From NCBI GenBank assembly GCA_016931535.1, contig JAFGEP010000150.1, forward strand, positions 40,504 through 104,503: a DNA stretch of 64,000 nucleotides, read 5' to 3'. Shown here one piece after another: positions 10,177-19,930 of the stretch. A program made the translations under genes and the position numbers. The notes under the pieces were generated by a model, which was not told the origin of the DNA, made no database searches, and saw only the letters and a program-made list of their open reading frames with translations. This stretch comes from Bradymonadales bacterium. Its GTDB lineage: Bacteria; Myxococcota_A; Bradymonadia; JAFGEP01. Each line of letters begins with the position of its first letter. Positions within the stretch are counted from its first letter, which is position 1.

Positions 10177-12384
10177 ATGGTGAACATGGTCAAGAAAATC
10201 GCCACAACTGCTCCCCTTCTTCTCCTCCTGCTCGCGGTCGCCGTTCCTGTACTGGCCCAGGGACGCACCGGTAGCCCGGTCGAGATCTCCGTGCAAGGGG
10301 GTGAGATCAGCGCCTATGGGCGAACCGCCGATCTCCGGGTAGAGCTGCGCAACAACACACCGGTCACCCTGAGAATCGTCGCCCTCTCCTTCACCTATGA
10401 CACCATCTCCCGGAACGTCGTCCAGCTCGCCTCCACCGCCGAGTTCCAGCTCCTGTTGGAGCCCGCCCAGACCAGGACCGAGCAGATCTCCTTCCTCACC
10501 GACGTCCCCTCGGGCGAGATCATCGACTGGCCTCGACCACAGCGCATCGACGTGGCCGTGGGGGCCGACGTCCAGGCGCTGGCAGAAGCGGTCGCCGAGG
10601 TAGGCACCAACCCCGACGACATCGTCGCCCTCATGCAGGCCATCGACCGCATTACCCAGGCTGCCCGCGCCGCACGAACCCACCACGCCCAGGCCGTCAA
10701 CCGCTTGCCCGAACCCGACCGCTGGTTCGACTGGGAGACGATCTCCGGTCTTCGACCCGAGCTGGAAGCCGCCCTCTGCTCCAGCTTTGGCCGTCGTATC
10801 GCCCAGCAGCGCAACGCGCGCAACCGTGTCGAGGCCTACCAAACCGCCGCCGCCACCCTGCTCGCCAATACCCTCTATCCCGATTGCCTGCCCGCGGACG
10901 TACGCCTACAGGTAGCCCGCGCTCTCATCGAAACCAACCATGCCCAGGATGCGCTGGTCCTGACCGTGCGGGATGAGAACGGCGAGGTATCCGAGCAGTG
11001 GAGAGAGATCTACATTCGAGGCCGCCTGGCGCTCGCATCCGACATCGCCCACCTGACCACACCCCGCCAGTTCTGGCCCCCCATGGAGTCGCTCAACGAG
11101 GTGAAACGTCTCGACCCCGAGAACTCCGACCTTCCCCCGGTGGCCGACAACCTCCTCAGAAAGGTCGCCGAACAGGTGGACTACCTGCTCCGCAATGAGA
11201 GCGAGGCCGAAGCCTCCCAGCTCGTGGGCCTGATGCGCCAACAATGGTCCGACCACCCCCAGGTGCAGCGAGCATCCCGAGCCCTGGCAGAAGGCCTTCT
11301 GCGCTATGCGAACCGCAGCCTGGCACGTGATAACCTGATCGGTGCCAACAATGCGTACGCGATCGGGGTCCAGCACCTCGAGGGGGTTCCCGAGTGGGAG
11401 GCGATCCTCCCCCAGATCCAGGATGCCCGACGAAACTACTTCGTCAACAAGGCCGAGTCGGCCATCGCTTCCGGAAACCTGAATACCGCCGAGGAGGCGC
11501 TGACCAGCGCTGGACGCATGGCCGCTCTCGATCCCGAGATCGCAAGCGACCTGAACAACCGGATCCTCCAGGCCCGCTGGAACGAGCTGAATCCGATGAT
11601 CGAACAGGGCCGCTTCGAGGATGTCCTGCGGGTCGCCCAGCAACTGGAGGGCCGAGCAGAAAACCTGGAGGTCTTCGGGGAAGCGCGGGCCAGGACCTAC
11701 CTCGACCTGGCGGAGGCCATCTGGAACAAGTACGGGATCTTCGCCGGTCTGGCCAATCGGACCCGGATCACCATGGCCGAGCAGGCGATCGAGCTGGGCC
11801 GCTCGACCGACCCCCAGCGGGCGAGCGCGCTGGCCACCCGGCTTCTCCTGGCCCGCTGGCTCATCCCCGGTATCCTGCTTTTCCTCGTGGTGCTCGGGGG
11901 GACGATCATGATCGTCCGCGCCAGTTGGAGGAAACGGTTGCAGGCGCGAGGCCTGTGGCACCGCGGAATCAAGCTGTGCGCCAGAGACCGCCTGTCCGCC
12001 GGAATCGCCCTCATGGAGAAGGCCTACAACCTCACCGCATTCGATGACCGCGCCCCCGCCTACCTGGGCGAGGAGTCCCGCGGCCACCTCATCCTCCAGA
12101 TCGCAGCCGCCAACCGCCAGCGGGAACGAGACGACCAGGTGGCCATCTGGCAAGGGGAATGGCTGGCACTCCCCGAACTGGAGCGCCCTTTCTCCATCGA
12201 ATTCGACCAGGCGCTCCAGCAGTTCACCAAGGGAGCGCCTGCCCCCCCACCTCAGCAGCCCCCCACCTCCCTTGCGCCGGCTCAATCGGCCCAACTCAAG
12301 GCAGCTCCCACGGCTGTCCCACCAACCTCCCCCGAAGCAGGTGCGGGCGAGCAGTCCGCCGAAGCCGACCCGGAGGATGACTAG
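10177..12384 (+). CDS. Exported membrane protein with TPR-like helices
   Basis: 735 residues. A signal peptide (leucine-rich core, ending VPVLAQ) is followed by a beta-rich, Ig-like segment of ~100 residues. A long helical region with TPR-like pairs comes next, then one membrane helix at about 555-580 (WLIPGILLFLVVLGG). A cytoplasmic domain of ~150 residues ends in a Pro/Ala-rich tail. The layout places the helical part outside and the tail inside, as for a transmembrane scaffold or sensor. ATG codons at 10177 and 10186 both precede the signal peptide. It is transcribed away from the HEAT lipoprotein/sigma54 operon, whose proteins share its repeat-rich style. Family not recognised. Confidence 0.75.
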   Translation: MVNMVKKIATTAPLLLLLLAVAVPVLAQGRTGSPVEISVQGGEISAYGRTADLRVELRNNTPVTLRIVALSFTYDTISRNVVQLASTAEFQLLLEPAQTRTEQISFLTDVPSGEIIDWPRPQRIDVAVGADVQALAEAVAEVGTNPDDIVALMQAIDRITQAARAARTHHAQAVNRLPEPDRWFDWETISGLRPELEAALCSSFGRRIAQQRNARNRVEAYQTAAATLLANTLYPDCLPADVRLQVARALIETNHAQDALVLTVRDENGEVSEQWREIYIRGRLALASDIAHLTTPRQFWPPMESLNEVKRLDPENSDLPPVADNLLRKVAEQVDYLLRNESEAEASQLVGLMRQQWSDHPQVQRASRALAEGLLRYANRSLARDNLIGANNAYAIGVQHLEGVPEWEAILPQIQDARRNYFVNKAESAIASGNLNTAEEALTSAGRMAALDPEIASDLNNRILQARWNELNPMIEQGRFEDVLRVAQQLEGRAENLEVFGEARARTYLDLAEAIWNKYGIFAGLANRTRITMAEQAIELGRSTDPQRASALATRLLLARWLIPGILLFLVVLGGTIMIVRASWRKRLQARGLWHRGIKLCARDRLSAGIALMEKAYNLTAFDDRAPAYLGEESRGHLILQIAAANRQRERDDQVAIWQGEWLALPELERPFSIEFDQALQQFTKGAPAPPPQQPPTSLAPAQSAQLKAAPTAVPPTSPEAGAGEQSAEADPEDD

Positions 12385-12470
12385 ACCCGCGCCGCCGTCC
12401 TCAGCGCGGAAATCCGGGAAACAGGGGGAAACCAGGCGCCCGGTTCCATCTGACCGGTGCCCCCCGGCTC

Positions 12471-12514
12471 TTCGAGGGATTCCCCCGCTTCTCTCTCGTG
12501 GCGGGGGCGTCGAA
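12471..12514. terminator. Hairpin between convergent genes, possible terminator
   Basis: CCCCCGC and GCGGGGG form a 7-bp stem around a 12-nt loop, and outer TTCGA/TCGAA arms extend it with unpaired bases. It lies between the end of the TPR membrane gene and the end of ftsZ. No T-run follows on either strand, so intrinsic termination is uncertain. Confidence 0.4.
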
Positions 12515-12648
12515 CCGCTCCTCCTCGTCTTCCTCCAGACGGACCGGGTAAGGCCGCTCCCCCCGACGACCAGGACCGGCAGCCTCTCCATCCCCTGGTG
12601 GACCCTGGAAGAGCCGGCCTGGCGGCCAACCCCTGGTTCCGGCGGCCA

Positions 12649-13974
12649 TCAGGTACCCCTCACCGTGCGGAGCTTGCGCAGAAAGGCCGGCTCCTCCATC
12701 ACGTCGTCGGGAGGGAGATCCACGGACGACATCCCATTGGGAAGCACCTTGGCCAACCGTTTTCCGGGCCCTGGAACCGCCTCCTCGGTGATCGCCAGGA
12801 ACTTGCCGGTGTTGTTGCGGTTGCCCATCTCGTCGCCAATGGCGCTGAACCTGCCGGTGTTGGTCCTCCAGGTGCCGACCTGGACGGTGGCAGGCTGGGC
12901 GGGAAACTCACCCGTCCGTCGCAGCGGCTCTTGATGGTCGCCCCCCTCCCGGCGGCGGGATAGCATCCGGGCCACGTCCTGCTCCCTGTGCTCCTCGTAC
13001 TCGCTCACGTTGCCCACCGCCTGGTTGAATCCGGTGGCGATGACGGTGATCTTGACCTCATCTTGTAGCGACTCGTCGATCACCGTTCCGAAGATGATGT
13101 TGGCCTCTTCGTGAGCGGCCTCCTGGATCAGACTGCTGGCCTGGTTGATCTCGTGGAGGCCCAGATCCGGCGGGCCGGTGATGTTGATCAGGATCCCGGT
13201 CGCGCCATCGATGGTGCAGTCCTCCAAAAGCGGGCTGGAGATGGCCATCTGAGCCGCTTCTTCCGAACGGTTCGGGCCGGAGGCGTAGCCGGTACCCATG
13301 AGGGCTCGCCCGGTCTGGGACATCACGGTGCGAACATCGGCGAAATCCACGTTGATGTACCCGGTGACCGTGATCAAGTCGGAGATGCCCCGAACGGCGT
13401 TCATCAGCACCTCGTCGGCCAGCTTGAAGGCGTCCAGTGCCGACATGTCGCTGGGTGCGAGAGCCAGCAGGCGGTCGTTGGGGATGGTGATCAAGCTATC
13501 GACCGCCGCCGCCAGGTTCTGTAGCCCCTCCTCGGCCAGCCGCATCCTCCGCCGTCCCTCGAACAGGAACGGCTTGGTGACCACCCCCACGGTCAGCGCG
13601 CCCATCTCCCGCGCCAGCGCGGCCACGATCGGTGCGGCTCCGGTACCGGTACCGCCCCCCAGGCCGGCGGTGATGAATACCATGTCGGCGCCCGTCAGCG
13701 CCTGGGTGATGGCGGGGGAGTCTTCCAAGGCCGCATTCCTGCCGATGTTGGGATCGGCTCCCGCCCCCAGCCCCTTGGTGTGATGCTGCCCCAGCTGGAG
13801 CTTGAGGTCCGCCGAGCTGAGCTTGAGCGCCTGCACGTCGGTGTTGGCCACGATAAACTCGACCCCCGACAGCCCGCTGCGAATCATGTTCTGGACGGCG
13901 TTCCCTCCACCGCCGCCGATGCCCACGACCTTGATCAATGCCGCCTGCCTTGGTGTATCATCGAACTCGATCAT
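12649..13974 (-). CDS. ftsZ: Cell division protein FtsZ
   Basis: 441 residues. This tubulin-like GTPase polymerises into the Z-ring. The GTP-binding signature GGGTGTG is at 107-113, the N-terminal glycine loop GIGGGGGNAV at 18-27, and the T7-loop region (NVDFADVRTVM) is intact. The core ends near residue 320. A linker of ~95 residues follows and then the conserved tail peptide (EEPAFLRKL), which binds FtsA. I chose the ATG at 13974 because GGGGAG lies 8 nt upstream and MIEF is a typical FtsZ start; an ATG at 14034 is possible. It is the last gene of the dcw operon, after ftsA. The linker has three short TG-x-F motifs. Confidence 0.98.
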   Translation of the reverse strand: MIEFDDTPRQAALIKVVGIGGGGGNAVQNMIRSGLSGVEFIVANTDVQALKLSSADLKLQLGQHHTKGLGAGADPNIGRNAALEDSPAITQALTGADMVFITAGLGGGTGTGAAPIVAALAREMGALTVGVVTKPFLFEGRRRMRLAEEGLQNLAAAVDSLITIPNDRLLALAPSDMSALDAFKLADEVLMNAVRGISDLITVTGYINVDFADVRTVMSQTGRALMGTGYASGPNRSEEAAQMAISSPLLEDCTIDGATGILINITGPPDLGLHEINQASSLIQEAAHEEANIIFGTVIDESLQDEVKITVIATGFNQAVGNVSEYEEHREQDVARMLSRRREGGDHQEPLRRTGEFPAQPATVQVGTWRTNTGRFSAIGDEMGNRNNTGKFLAITEEAVPGPGKRLAKVLPNGMSSVDLPPDDVMEEPAFLRKLRTVRGT

Positions 13975-14040
13975 GATCTGTTCTCCCCGGTCTCGTCCTG
14001 AAGACCTGTCCTTGGTGGTTGTCATGCGCGTCATCCTTCG

Positions 14041-15267
14041 CTACACGGCTGCCTGGAACCAGCGCCGAACCCGGCTCACGATGCGCGAGGTGAACCGCTC
14101 GGTACGGGCGGGTATGTAGGCCGCACTGGGCGCTCGACACCCGTGGAGCACCAGGCCCACACCGGTGGCGAAACGCGGGTTGCGAACCACATCGACCAGC
14201 CCCCCGACCCCTCGAGGAATGCCCCGGCGCACCGGCAAGCCCAGCACCTCCTGTGCCAGCTCCGGCATCCCCTCCATCACCGCCGCTCCTCCGGTCAGGA
14301 CCACGCCACTCCCCAGCTCCTCCACGACCCCCGATTCGTGGAGCTGCTGGTTGATCAAGGCCAGCATCTCCTCGACTCGCGGCTCGATGATGGTGCACAA
14401 GACATCCCGGCTCAAAATGCGGGGTTGGCGGTCTCCCACCGTGGGAACCTCGATGGTCTCGTCCTCGTGCACCAGGTCGGTCAGGGCGCATCCGTACTTG
14501 ATCTTGATCTTCTCGGCATCCGTCATCGGGGTGCGCAATCCCACCGCAATATCCTTGGTGATGTTGTTGCCTCCGATGGGGATGACCGCCGTGTGCACGA
14601 TGCTCCGCCGAGCCCACACGGCGATGTCGGTGGTCCCTCCCCCGATGTCGATCAAGGCGACCCCCAGCTCCTTCTCCTCCGGCGTCAGAACGGCTGCGCT
14701 GCTGGCCAGCTGCTCCAGCACGACCTCTGCGATGGAGAGATCGCAGCGGCTGGCGCACTTGGCGATGTTTTGCAGCGAGGAGGAAGCCGCGGTGACGATA
14801 TGCACGTCGGCTTCCAGGCGGACACCCGGCATCCCGATCGGCTCGTAGATCCCTTGCTGCTCGTCGACCATGTACTCCTGGGGCAGCACGTGGATGATCT
14901 GGCGATCCTTGGGCATGGGCACCGCCTTGGCCGCATCGATCACCCGGAAGATGTCCGACGGGCGCACCTCTCGGTCCTTGATCGCCACGATCCCGTTGCT
15001 GTTGAATCCCTGGACATGTCCTCCGGCCACCCCCGCGTAGACGGTGGAGATCTCGCAACCCGCCATCAGCTCGGCCTCCTGGATGGCCGAGATGATCGAG
15101 CCCACGGTGGCATCGATGTTGATGATCACCCCCTTGCGAAGCCCCCGCGATTCGGCGGTGCCGATGCCGATGATGTCCACTCCGTCTGCTGTCCGCTCTC
15201 CCACGATGCAGCAAACCTTCGTCGAGCCGATATCCAGGCCGGCAACCAGCTCTCCATTCTTTCTCAT
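14041..15267 (-). CDS. ftsA: Cell division protein FtsA
   Basis: 408 residues. This actin-like ATPase tethers FtsZ to the membrane and recruits later division proteins. Phosphate-binding motifs of the actin/HSP70 fold are clear: GLDIGSTKVCCIVGE near the start, DIGGGTTDIAVW in the middle and a GVVLTGGAAVMEG motif later. The SHS2/1C insert lies between. The C-terminus ends in an amphipathic stretch (SRIVSRVRRWFQAAV), the membrane-targeting helix. The ATG at 15267 has a strong G-rich ribosome site (GGGAGGGGGG) 4 nt before it. ftsZ follows 66 bp downstream. Confidence 0.97.
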   Translation of the reverse strand: MRKNGELVAGLDIGSTKVCCIVGERTADGVDIIGIGTAESRGLRKGVIINIDATVGSIISAIQEAELMAGCEISTVYAGVAGGHVQGFNSNGIVAIKDREVRPSDIFRVIDAAKAVPMPKDRQIIHVLPQEYMVDEQQGIYEPIGMPGVRLEADVHIVTAASSSLQNIAKCASRCDLSIAEVVLEQLASSAAVLTPEEKELGVALIDIGGGTTDIAVWARRSIVHTAVIPIGGNNITKDIAVGLRTPMTDAEKIKIKYGCALTDLVHEDETIEVPTVGDRQPRILSRDVLCTIIEPRVEEMLALINQQLHESGVVEELGSGVVLTGGAAVMEGMPELAQEVLGLPVRRGIPRGVGGLVDVVRNPRFATGVGLVLHGCRAPSAAYIPARTERFTSRIVSRVRRWFQAAV

Positions 15268-15343
15268 AGAACCCCCCTCCCACAGTCGGCGGGAGGTGCC
15301 GACCGCAACATCCAGTGGGGCACAGGTTCGAACAGGTCTGTGC

Positions 15344-16231
15344 CTATCGTTCGCCGTCCTCTCGGCTCGGCAGAACCGCCTCACCGGGCCCGTGTCCACC
15401 CCTCCCTGGACGGACCGGACCGACGGCGACCCTTCTCGTCGCATACTCTCCATCAAGCAGAACGTACCGCCCTATCAGCGGCTCACCATCCATGGTTACA
15501 AAGACATCCGCCAGGCGATTCAACCGTTGCTCAAATCGGTCCTCTCCAATCCGAATCTCCATCGCATTGTTTCGCGTCAACAGGGAAAACCCCAACAGCT
15601 CATCAAAATGCACCTCGACCAGCTCATCGAATCGATCCAGCTCCAGCTCCCGATACCTCTCCGCCAGACGCAACGCGGTCTGCACGCGGGTGGCATTGAT
15701 CTGCCCTTGATCCCCTCTCAAGACCGGTTCAATGCCGGTGATGAGAGGACCGTCCACCTCGGCCGCCCGACCGGCCTCGATCACGACCCCCTCGCCATCG
15801 ATCCGGAACAGCTCCCCGTAAAACAACCACCCCGCCGGTTGCCGTTCGGTCACATCGACATGGAGGGTCCGCGGCAGCTCACGCTCCACGCTGGCCGATA
15901 CGATCCAGGGATTGGCGAGCAGCAAGTGCTCCACCCGCTCTCCGTCCACTGTCAAGAGATTGCGCGGCTGATCCAACCCCGCCAATGTCAGGATCTCCTC
16001 CCGATCGACCATCTCGTTACCGGTCAACTGGATGGAGGTGATGAGGAAGTAGGGCGAGACCATCAAGGCGTGGTAGGCGTAGTAGATCCCCACCGGCAGG
16101 CTGGCGATCAAGGCCACGGTGATCAACAGGCGGGTGGTGAGCATCAGCGTGGTCCACAGCATTCTCCCAAAGGCGGTGGCCCGCTGGCCCAGCGTCCTTT
16201 TCCGCCTGTTCTTGCGGCGCAACCAACCCAT
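15344..16231 (-). CDS. ftsQ: Cell division protein FtsQ/DivIB
   Basis: 295 residues: a basic cytoplasmic N-terminus (RRKNRRKRT), one membrane helix (about 32-55), a POTRA domain (YFLITSIQLTGNEMVDREEIL onward in part) and the beta domain. FtsQ bridges early and late divisome proteins by binding FtsL/FtsB. The ATG follows a GGAGGTG site that overlaps the end of murG, 3 nt away, so expression is tightly linked. The last ~25 residues are Gly/Arg/Pro-rich and look disordered. Confidence 0.94.
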   Translation of the reverse strand: MGWLRRKNRRKRTLGQRATAFGRMLWTTLMLTTRLLITVALIASLPVGIYYAYHALMVSPYFLITSIQLTGNEMVDREEILTLAGLDQPRNLLTVDGERVEHLLLANPWIVSASVERELPRTLHVDVTERQPAGWLFYGELFRIDGEGVVIEAGRAAEVDGPLITGIEPVLRGDQGQINATRVQTALRLAERYRELELDRFDELVEVHFDELLGFSLLTRNNAMEIRIGEDRFEQRLNRLADVFVTMDGEPLIGRYVLLDGEYATRRVAVGPVRPGRGGHGPGEAVLPSREDGER

Positions 16232-16234
16232 GGC

Positions 16235-17317
16235 CTAGCACACCTCCAACAAGTCCAGGATGTCCTTGGCGATCCGCCTGGCCGCCTCGGGTCGGCCCAG
16301 CCGTTGGGCGGCCTGGCCCATGGCCGCAAGCGACCGATCGTCTGTCAACAACCCGACCAGCCTCTCGACCGGTGGGGCTGTTTTCAGCTCGTGGTCCAGA
16401 GCCAAAATCCCTCCCTGTCGTTCCACCACGGCGCGGGCGTTCTTCTCCTGGTGGTTGTCGGCAGCCTCCGGGAACGGGATGTACATGGCCGGCTTCCCCA
16501 GCGCCGTGATCTCGGCAACCGTGCTGGCTCCCGAGCGGCAGATGATGAAGTCCGCCCAGGTATAGGCGTCGGCCATGTCGTCGATGTACTCGTTCACCTC
16601 GACGAACGGGACACCCCCGTAGCAGGCCTGGACCTCGGCGACACGGCCCTTCCCGGCGCTGTGGCGGATGGCCAGCTTGACACCGCGGCGTTCGACCTCC
16701 AGCAGCACCTCCGGCAAGAACAGGTTGAGAGAGGCCGCGCCTTGACTGCCGCCGATCACCAGCAGGTGGCGGGTTGGATCCGACCCCCTGGATACCAACG
16801 CCTCCCTCTTCAGTAGAGAGGACCGTACCGGGTTGCCGAAAAACCGCACTCGATCGGGGGAGAACCAGCGGCTGCTCTCCTCGAAGGAGACATAGATCCG
16901 ATCCGCCAGCGGTCCCAGGATCCGGTTGGTCAGCCCTGGACGAGCGTTCTGCTCCAGGATGACGGTGGGGATCCCTCGCAGTGCGGCCGCCAGGGTCACC
17001 GGTCCTGAGGCGTAGCCTCCCACGCCGATCACCACTTTCGGGTCGTGGCGCAGAGTGATCCGCACCGCCTGCAGCAGGCCGATGGGCAACCGCGCCAGGG
17101 TGGAGAGCTTGCCGGCCAACCCCTTCCCCTTGAGAAAGGCCACATCGATGAACTCGATGGGGATGCCCGCCTGGGGGACCAGCCGAGCTTCGAGGCGATC
17201 GCGGGTTCCGACCCAGACGAAGCGGGCCTGGGGGAGCAGCCGCTCGAGCTCCGCGACCACCGCCAGCCCCGGGTTGATATGGCCCCCGGTGCCCCCGCCG
17301 GTGACCAGGATGGTCAT
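16235..17317 (-). CDS. murG: UDP-GlcNAc:lipid I GlcNAc transferase MurG
   Basis: About 360 residues. MurG (GT28, GT-B fold) adds GlcNAc to lipid I to make lipid II at the inner face of the membrane. The N-terminal glycine loop GGGTGGHINPGL and the second loop GGSQGA are intact, as is the UDP-GlcNAc site region (FIICRSGASTVAEITALGKP). The ATG at 17317 places the conserved TILVTGGGTGGH at the start as usual. An ATG at 17410 would add 31 Gly/Pro-rich residues, and neither start has a strong ribosome site. It sits between ftsW and ftsQ; in many operons murC, murB and ddl follow murG, but here ftsQ comes directly. Confidence 0.97.
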   Translation of the reverse strand: MTILVTGGGTGGHINPGLAVVAELERLLPQARFVWVGTRDRLEARLVPQAGIPIEFIDVAFLKGKGLAGKLSTLARLPIGLLQAVRITLRHDPKVVIGVGGYASGPVTLAAALRGIPTVILEQNARPGLTNRILGPLADRIYVSFEESSRWFSPDRVRFFGNPVRSSLLKREALVSRGSDPTRHLLVIGGSQGAASLNLFLPEVLLEVERRGVKLAIRHSAGKGRVAEVQACYGGVPFVEVNEYIDDMADAYTWADFIICRSGASTVAEITALGKPAMYIPFPEAADNHQEKNARAVVERQGGILALDHELKTAPPVERLVGLLTDDRSLAAMGQAAQRLGRPEAARRIAKDILDLLEVC

Positions 17318-17432
17318 CCCGGTGCCGGAGGTAGATCCGCCGCCATGTCCCGGTTCAGCCTGCGTTTTTGGCGTTGGTTCTTGGCCGCTCAACGATCCGA
17401 TCTCCCTCATGCGCCATGCTGGTAGCAGGCGC

Positions 17433-18797
17433 TCAATCCAATCCCATCAAAAGGCCTCCCGCCTCCTTTTCCACCCGACTGGCCCGCACCTGGTCCCGTT
17501 TTCTCTTGAGCTTGCGCCGGGCTTTGGCCTCGGCCCGAAGGGCGCTGGTCTGCGCCCAGGTATCTTCGTTGTTCTGTGCGATGTTCTGCAGCACACCGAC
17601 GACGAACAGGCAAACCACGATGCTGCTCCTTCCATAGCTGACGAAGGGCAATGTCAGCCCCTTGGTGGGTAGAAGCCCGGTGACCACCCCCAGGTTGGTG
17701 CCCGCCTGCAGGGTCAGCAGGCTGGCCAGACCGAAGGCCAGGTACCCGCCAAACGGGTCGTTGGCTCGGTAGGCGATCCGCACCGCACGCCACAAGAAGA
17801 CCAAAAACAGGACGATGACCAGGCCCATCCCCAAAAGCCCCAGCTCGTGGCCGATGATGGTACCGATGAAGTCGTTCCACAGCTCCGGGACGTATCCCAA
17901 CTTGAGGGGACCCTCGCCCAGGCCGGTGCCGGTGATCCCGCCCGAACCGAGGGCGATCCGGCTCTCGGTGATCTGCCAACCCGTTCCCTGCCGGTGGCTC
18001 TCCGGGTTGAGAAAGACCTGGATGCGCTGGAGCCGGTAGGGCGAGGAGACGACGGCATCATAGACCACAAAGCCAGCCGCCCCCGCCAAGGCCACCAGGT
18101 AGCTGATGCGCGCACCTCCGATGAACAGCATGATCCCCAGTATGGCCATCAAGATGGCGACCGTTCCGAAGTCCGGCTGCGGAAGCAGAAAGAGGACCAA
18201 TCCCCCGATCACCGCCACGTGGGGGATGAACGCCAGGCTGAAAAACCGCATCCGTTTCTCTTTCTTGCTGATGGAATAGGCCAGGTAGATGATCGCCGTC
18301 ACCTTCACCAGCTCCGCCGGCTGGATTCTCAATCCCGCCAGCGCCAGCCAGCGCCGAGCTCCGCCCGCAGCCACCCCCAGACCGGGCAGGAGCACCAGCC
18401 CCAAGACCAGGAAGGAACCCGCGAGGATGGGGTACACCAGCCGCCGGTACCAGCGGTAGTCCAACCTCATCCCTACGACCAACGCCACAATCCCGACCGC
18501 CACCCCACCCAGCTGTCGATGCAGGAAGTAGGTCGGATCGCCGTATCGATGGAGAGCCACCACCGAGCTGGCGCTGTAGATCATCACCACACCCAGCAAG
18601 GTCAGCCCCAAGGTCACCACCAGCAGAGGCACGTCGATGGGGCCTCTCTTGACGATCTGCACCGGTGTGGGATCCACCTCCGTTTCGGCTACCGCCACCT
18701 GGTCCGCATCCAATGACAACACCTGGCCGATCTCCTCCTCCCCTGCTCCATTTTTCTTGACATCCGCCAGCAGTGCCGGCGGACGGTCTTCACTCAC
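17433..18797 (-). CDS. ftsW: Septal peptidoglycan glycosyltransferase FtsW
   Basis: 454 residues. A SEDS-family polymerase that joins lipid II into glycan strands at the septum with its partner FtsI. About ten membrane helices are visible, with SEDS signatures such as HRQLGGVAVG near the first loops and LPFVSYGRSS near the end. The first ~55 residues are an acidic cytoplasmic extension longer than usual, and the C-terminal ~45 are very basic. The start is a GTG whose GTGA overlaps the mraY stop by 4 bp. That tight junction excludes murD from its usual slot. Confidence 0.97.
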   Translation of the reverse strand: MSEDRPPALLADVKKNGAGEEEIGQVLSLDADQVAVAETEVDPTPVQIVKRGPIDVPLLVVTLGLTLLGVVMIYSASSVVALHRYGDPTYFLHRQLGGVAVGIVALVVGMRLDYRWYRRLVYPILAGSFLVLGLVLLPGLGVAAGGARRWLALAGLRIQPAELVKVTAIIYLAYSISKKEKRMRFFSLAFIPHVAVIGGLVLFLLPQPDFGTVAILMAILGIMLFIGGARISYLVALAGAAGFVVYDAVVSSPYRLQRIQVFLNPESHRQGTGWQITESRIALGSGGITGTGLGEGPLKLGYVPELWNDFIGTIIGHELGLLGMGLVIVLFLVFLWRAVRIAYRANDPFGGYLAFGLASLLTLQAGTNLGVVTGLLPTKGLTLPFVSYGRSSIVVCLFVVGVLQNIAQNNEDTWAQTSALRAEAKARRKLKRKRDQVRASRVEKEAGGLLMGLD

Positions 18798-19930
18798 CTC
18801 AGCTTCAGACTGGCCAACGCAAACAAGGAAAGCAGGATGGCGATGATCCAGAAGCGCACCACCACCTGGGACTCGCTCCATTGCTTCTTCTCGAAATGGT
18901 GGTGGATCGGGGCCATCAGGAAGATTCGCCGCCTAGTCGCCTTGTAGTAGTAGCGCTGGAGGATGACGCTGACCGCCTCCAGCACGAAAATGCCGCAAAT
19001 GATGAGGGACAGCAGCTCGTTCTTGGTGGCCACCGCCAGCACGCCGATCGCCCCGCCGATGCTCAGACTGCCCACATCCCCCATGAAGATCTGGGCCGGA
19101 AAGGTGTTGAACCAGAGAAACCCCACCCCCGCGCCCATGATAGCCCCGGCAAAGATGGCCAGCTCCTGGACCCCCTGCACCTTGGCCAGGCCGAGATAGT
19201 CCGCCAGGTCGAAAAAGTAGGTCTGGATCTCGCCATCCGGTGCCGTCACCCGGATACCCAGCGCCGTGGCTGCTGCGTAAGCCAGGATCAAAAATGTGCC
19301 CGAGGCCACGATGGAGGGCCCGATGGCCAGACCGTCCAGCCCGTCGGTCAGGTTCACCGCGTTCGACATCCCGACGATGGCCACCGAGGCGAAGGCCACG
19401 TAGACCCAGAACGGCAGATCCAGGTGGAAGGCGTCCGGCTTGACAAAGGGGAAGTACAGGATGGTGCCGTAATCGGTCAGACCCAACAGCAGCGCCATGG
19501 CCCCGATGGCGATGGCGAACTGGAACAGCAGCTTGTACTTGCCCGGTAGACCCCGCGAGTCGTGGCTTCTGACCTTCTTGATATCATCCACCAGCCCGAT
19601 GGCGGCGTAGCCCGTAGTCACTCCCAGTGCCAGCCAGACGTATCCGTTGGCCAGATCGGCCCACAGCAGGGTGGGGACCACGATGGCAAACAGCATCAGG
19701 CTTCCACCCATGGTGGGGGTGTCCCGCTTCTTCTGGTGGGACTCATCCATCTCCTGGCGAATCACCTGGCCAACCCCGATCCGCTTGAGCTGGCGGATGA
19801 ACCAGGGGTACAAGAAAAAGCTGATGAGCATGGCGGTGACGGTGGCCGCGATGATCCGGAAGGAGGTGTAGCGGAATACCCGAAACGGGCCAAATACCAG
19901 GCGCAGCTCGAACAGCAGTCGGAATAACAT
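18794..19930 (-). CDS. mraY: Phospho-MurNAc-pentapeptide transferase MraY
   Basis: 378 residues, about ten membrane helices. It transfers phospho-MurNAc-pentapeptide to undecaprenyl phosphate to form lipid I. Family motifs are present: KKRDTPTMGG after the second helix, the Asp pair GLVDDIKK, NAVNLTDGLDGLA, FMGDVGSL and the MAPIHHHFE histidine motif. The ATG overlaps the murF stop by one base (TGATG), and the stop overlaps the ftsW GTG by 4 bp, so three genes are translationally chained. Confidence 0.98.
   Translation of the reverse strand: MLFRLLFELRLVFGPFRVFRYTSFRIIAATVTAMLISFFLYPWFIRQLKRIGVGQVIRQEMDESHQKKRDTPTMGGSLMLFAIVVPTLLWADLANGYVWLALGVTTGYAAIGLVDDIKKVRSHDSRGLPGKYKLLFQFAIAIGAMALLLGLTDYGTILYFPFVKPDAFHLDLPFWVYVAFASVAIVGMSNAVNLTDGLDGLAIGPSIVASGTFLILAYAAATALGIRVTAPDGEIQTYFFDLADYLGLAKVQGVQELAIFAGAIMGAGVGFLWFNTFPAQIFMGDVGSLSIGGAIGVLAVATKNELLSLIICGIFVLEAVSVILQRYYYKATRRRIFLMAPIHHHFEKKQWSESQVVVRFWIIAILLSLFALASLKLR

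Noticed and set aside
14143..15699. Rightward open frame of 518 codons opposite ftsA
   Set aside because: It is antisense to ftsA and ftsQ, both with clear family motifs; it is a shadow frame.
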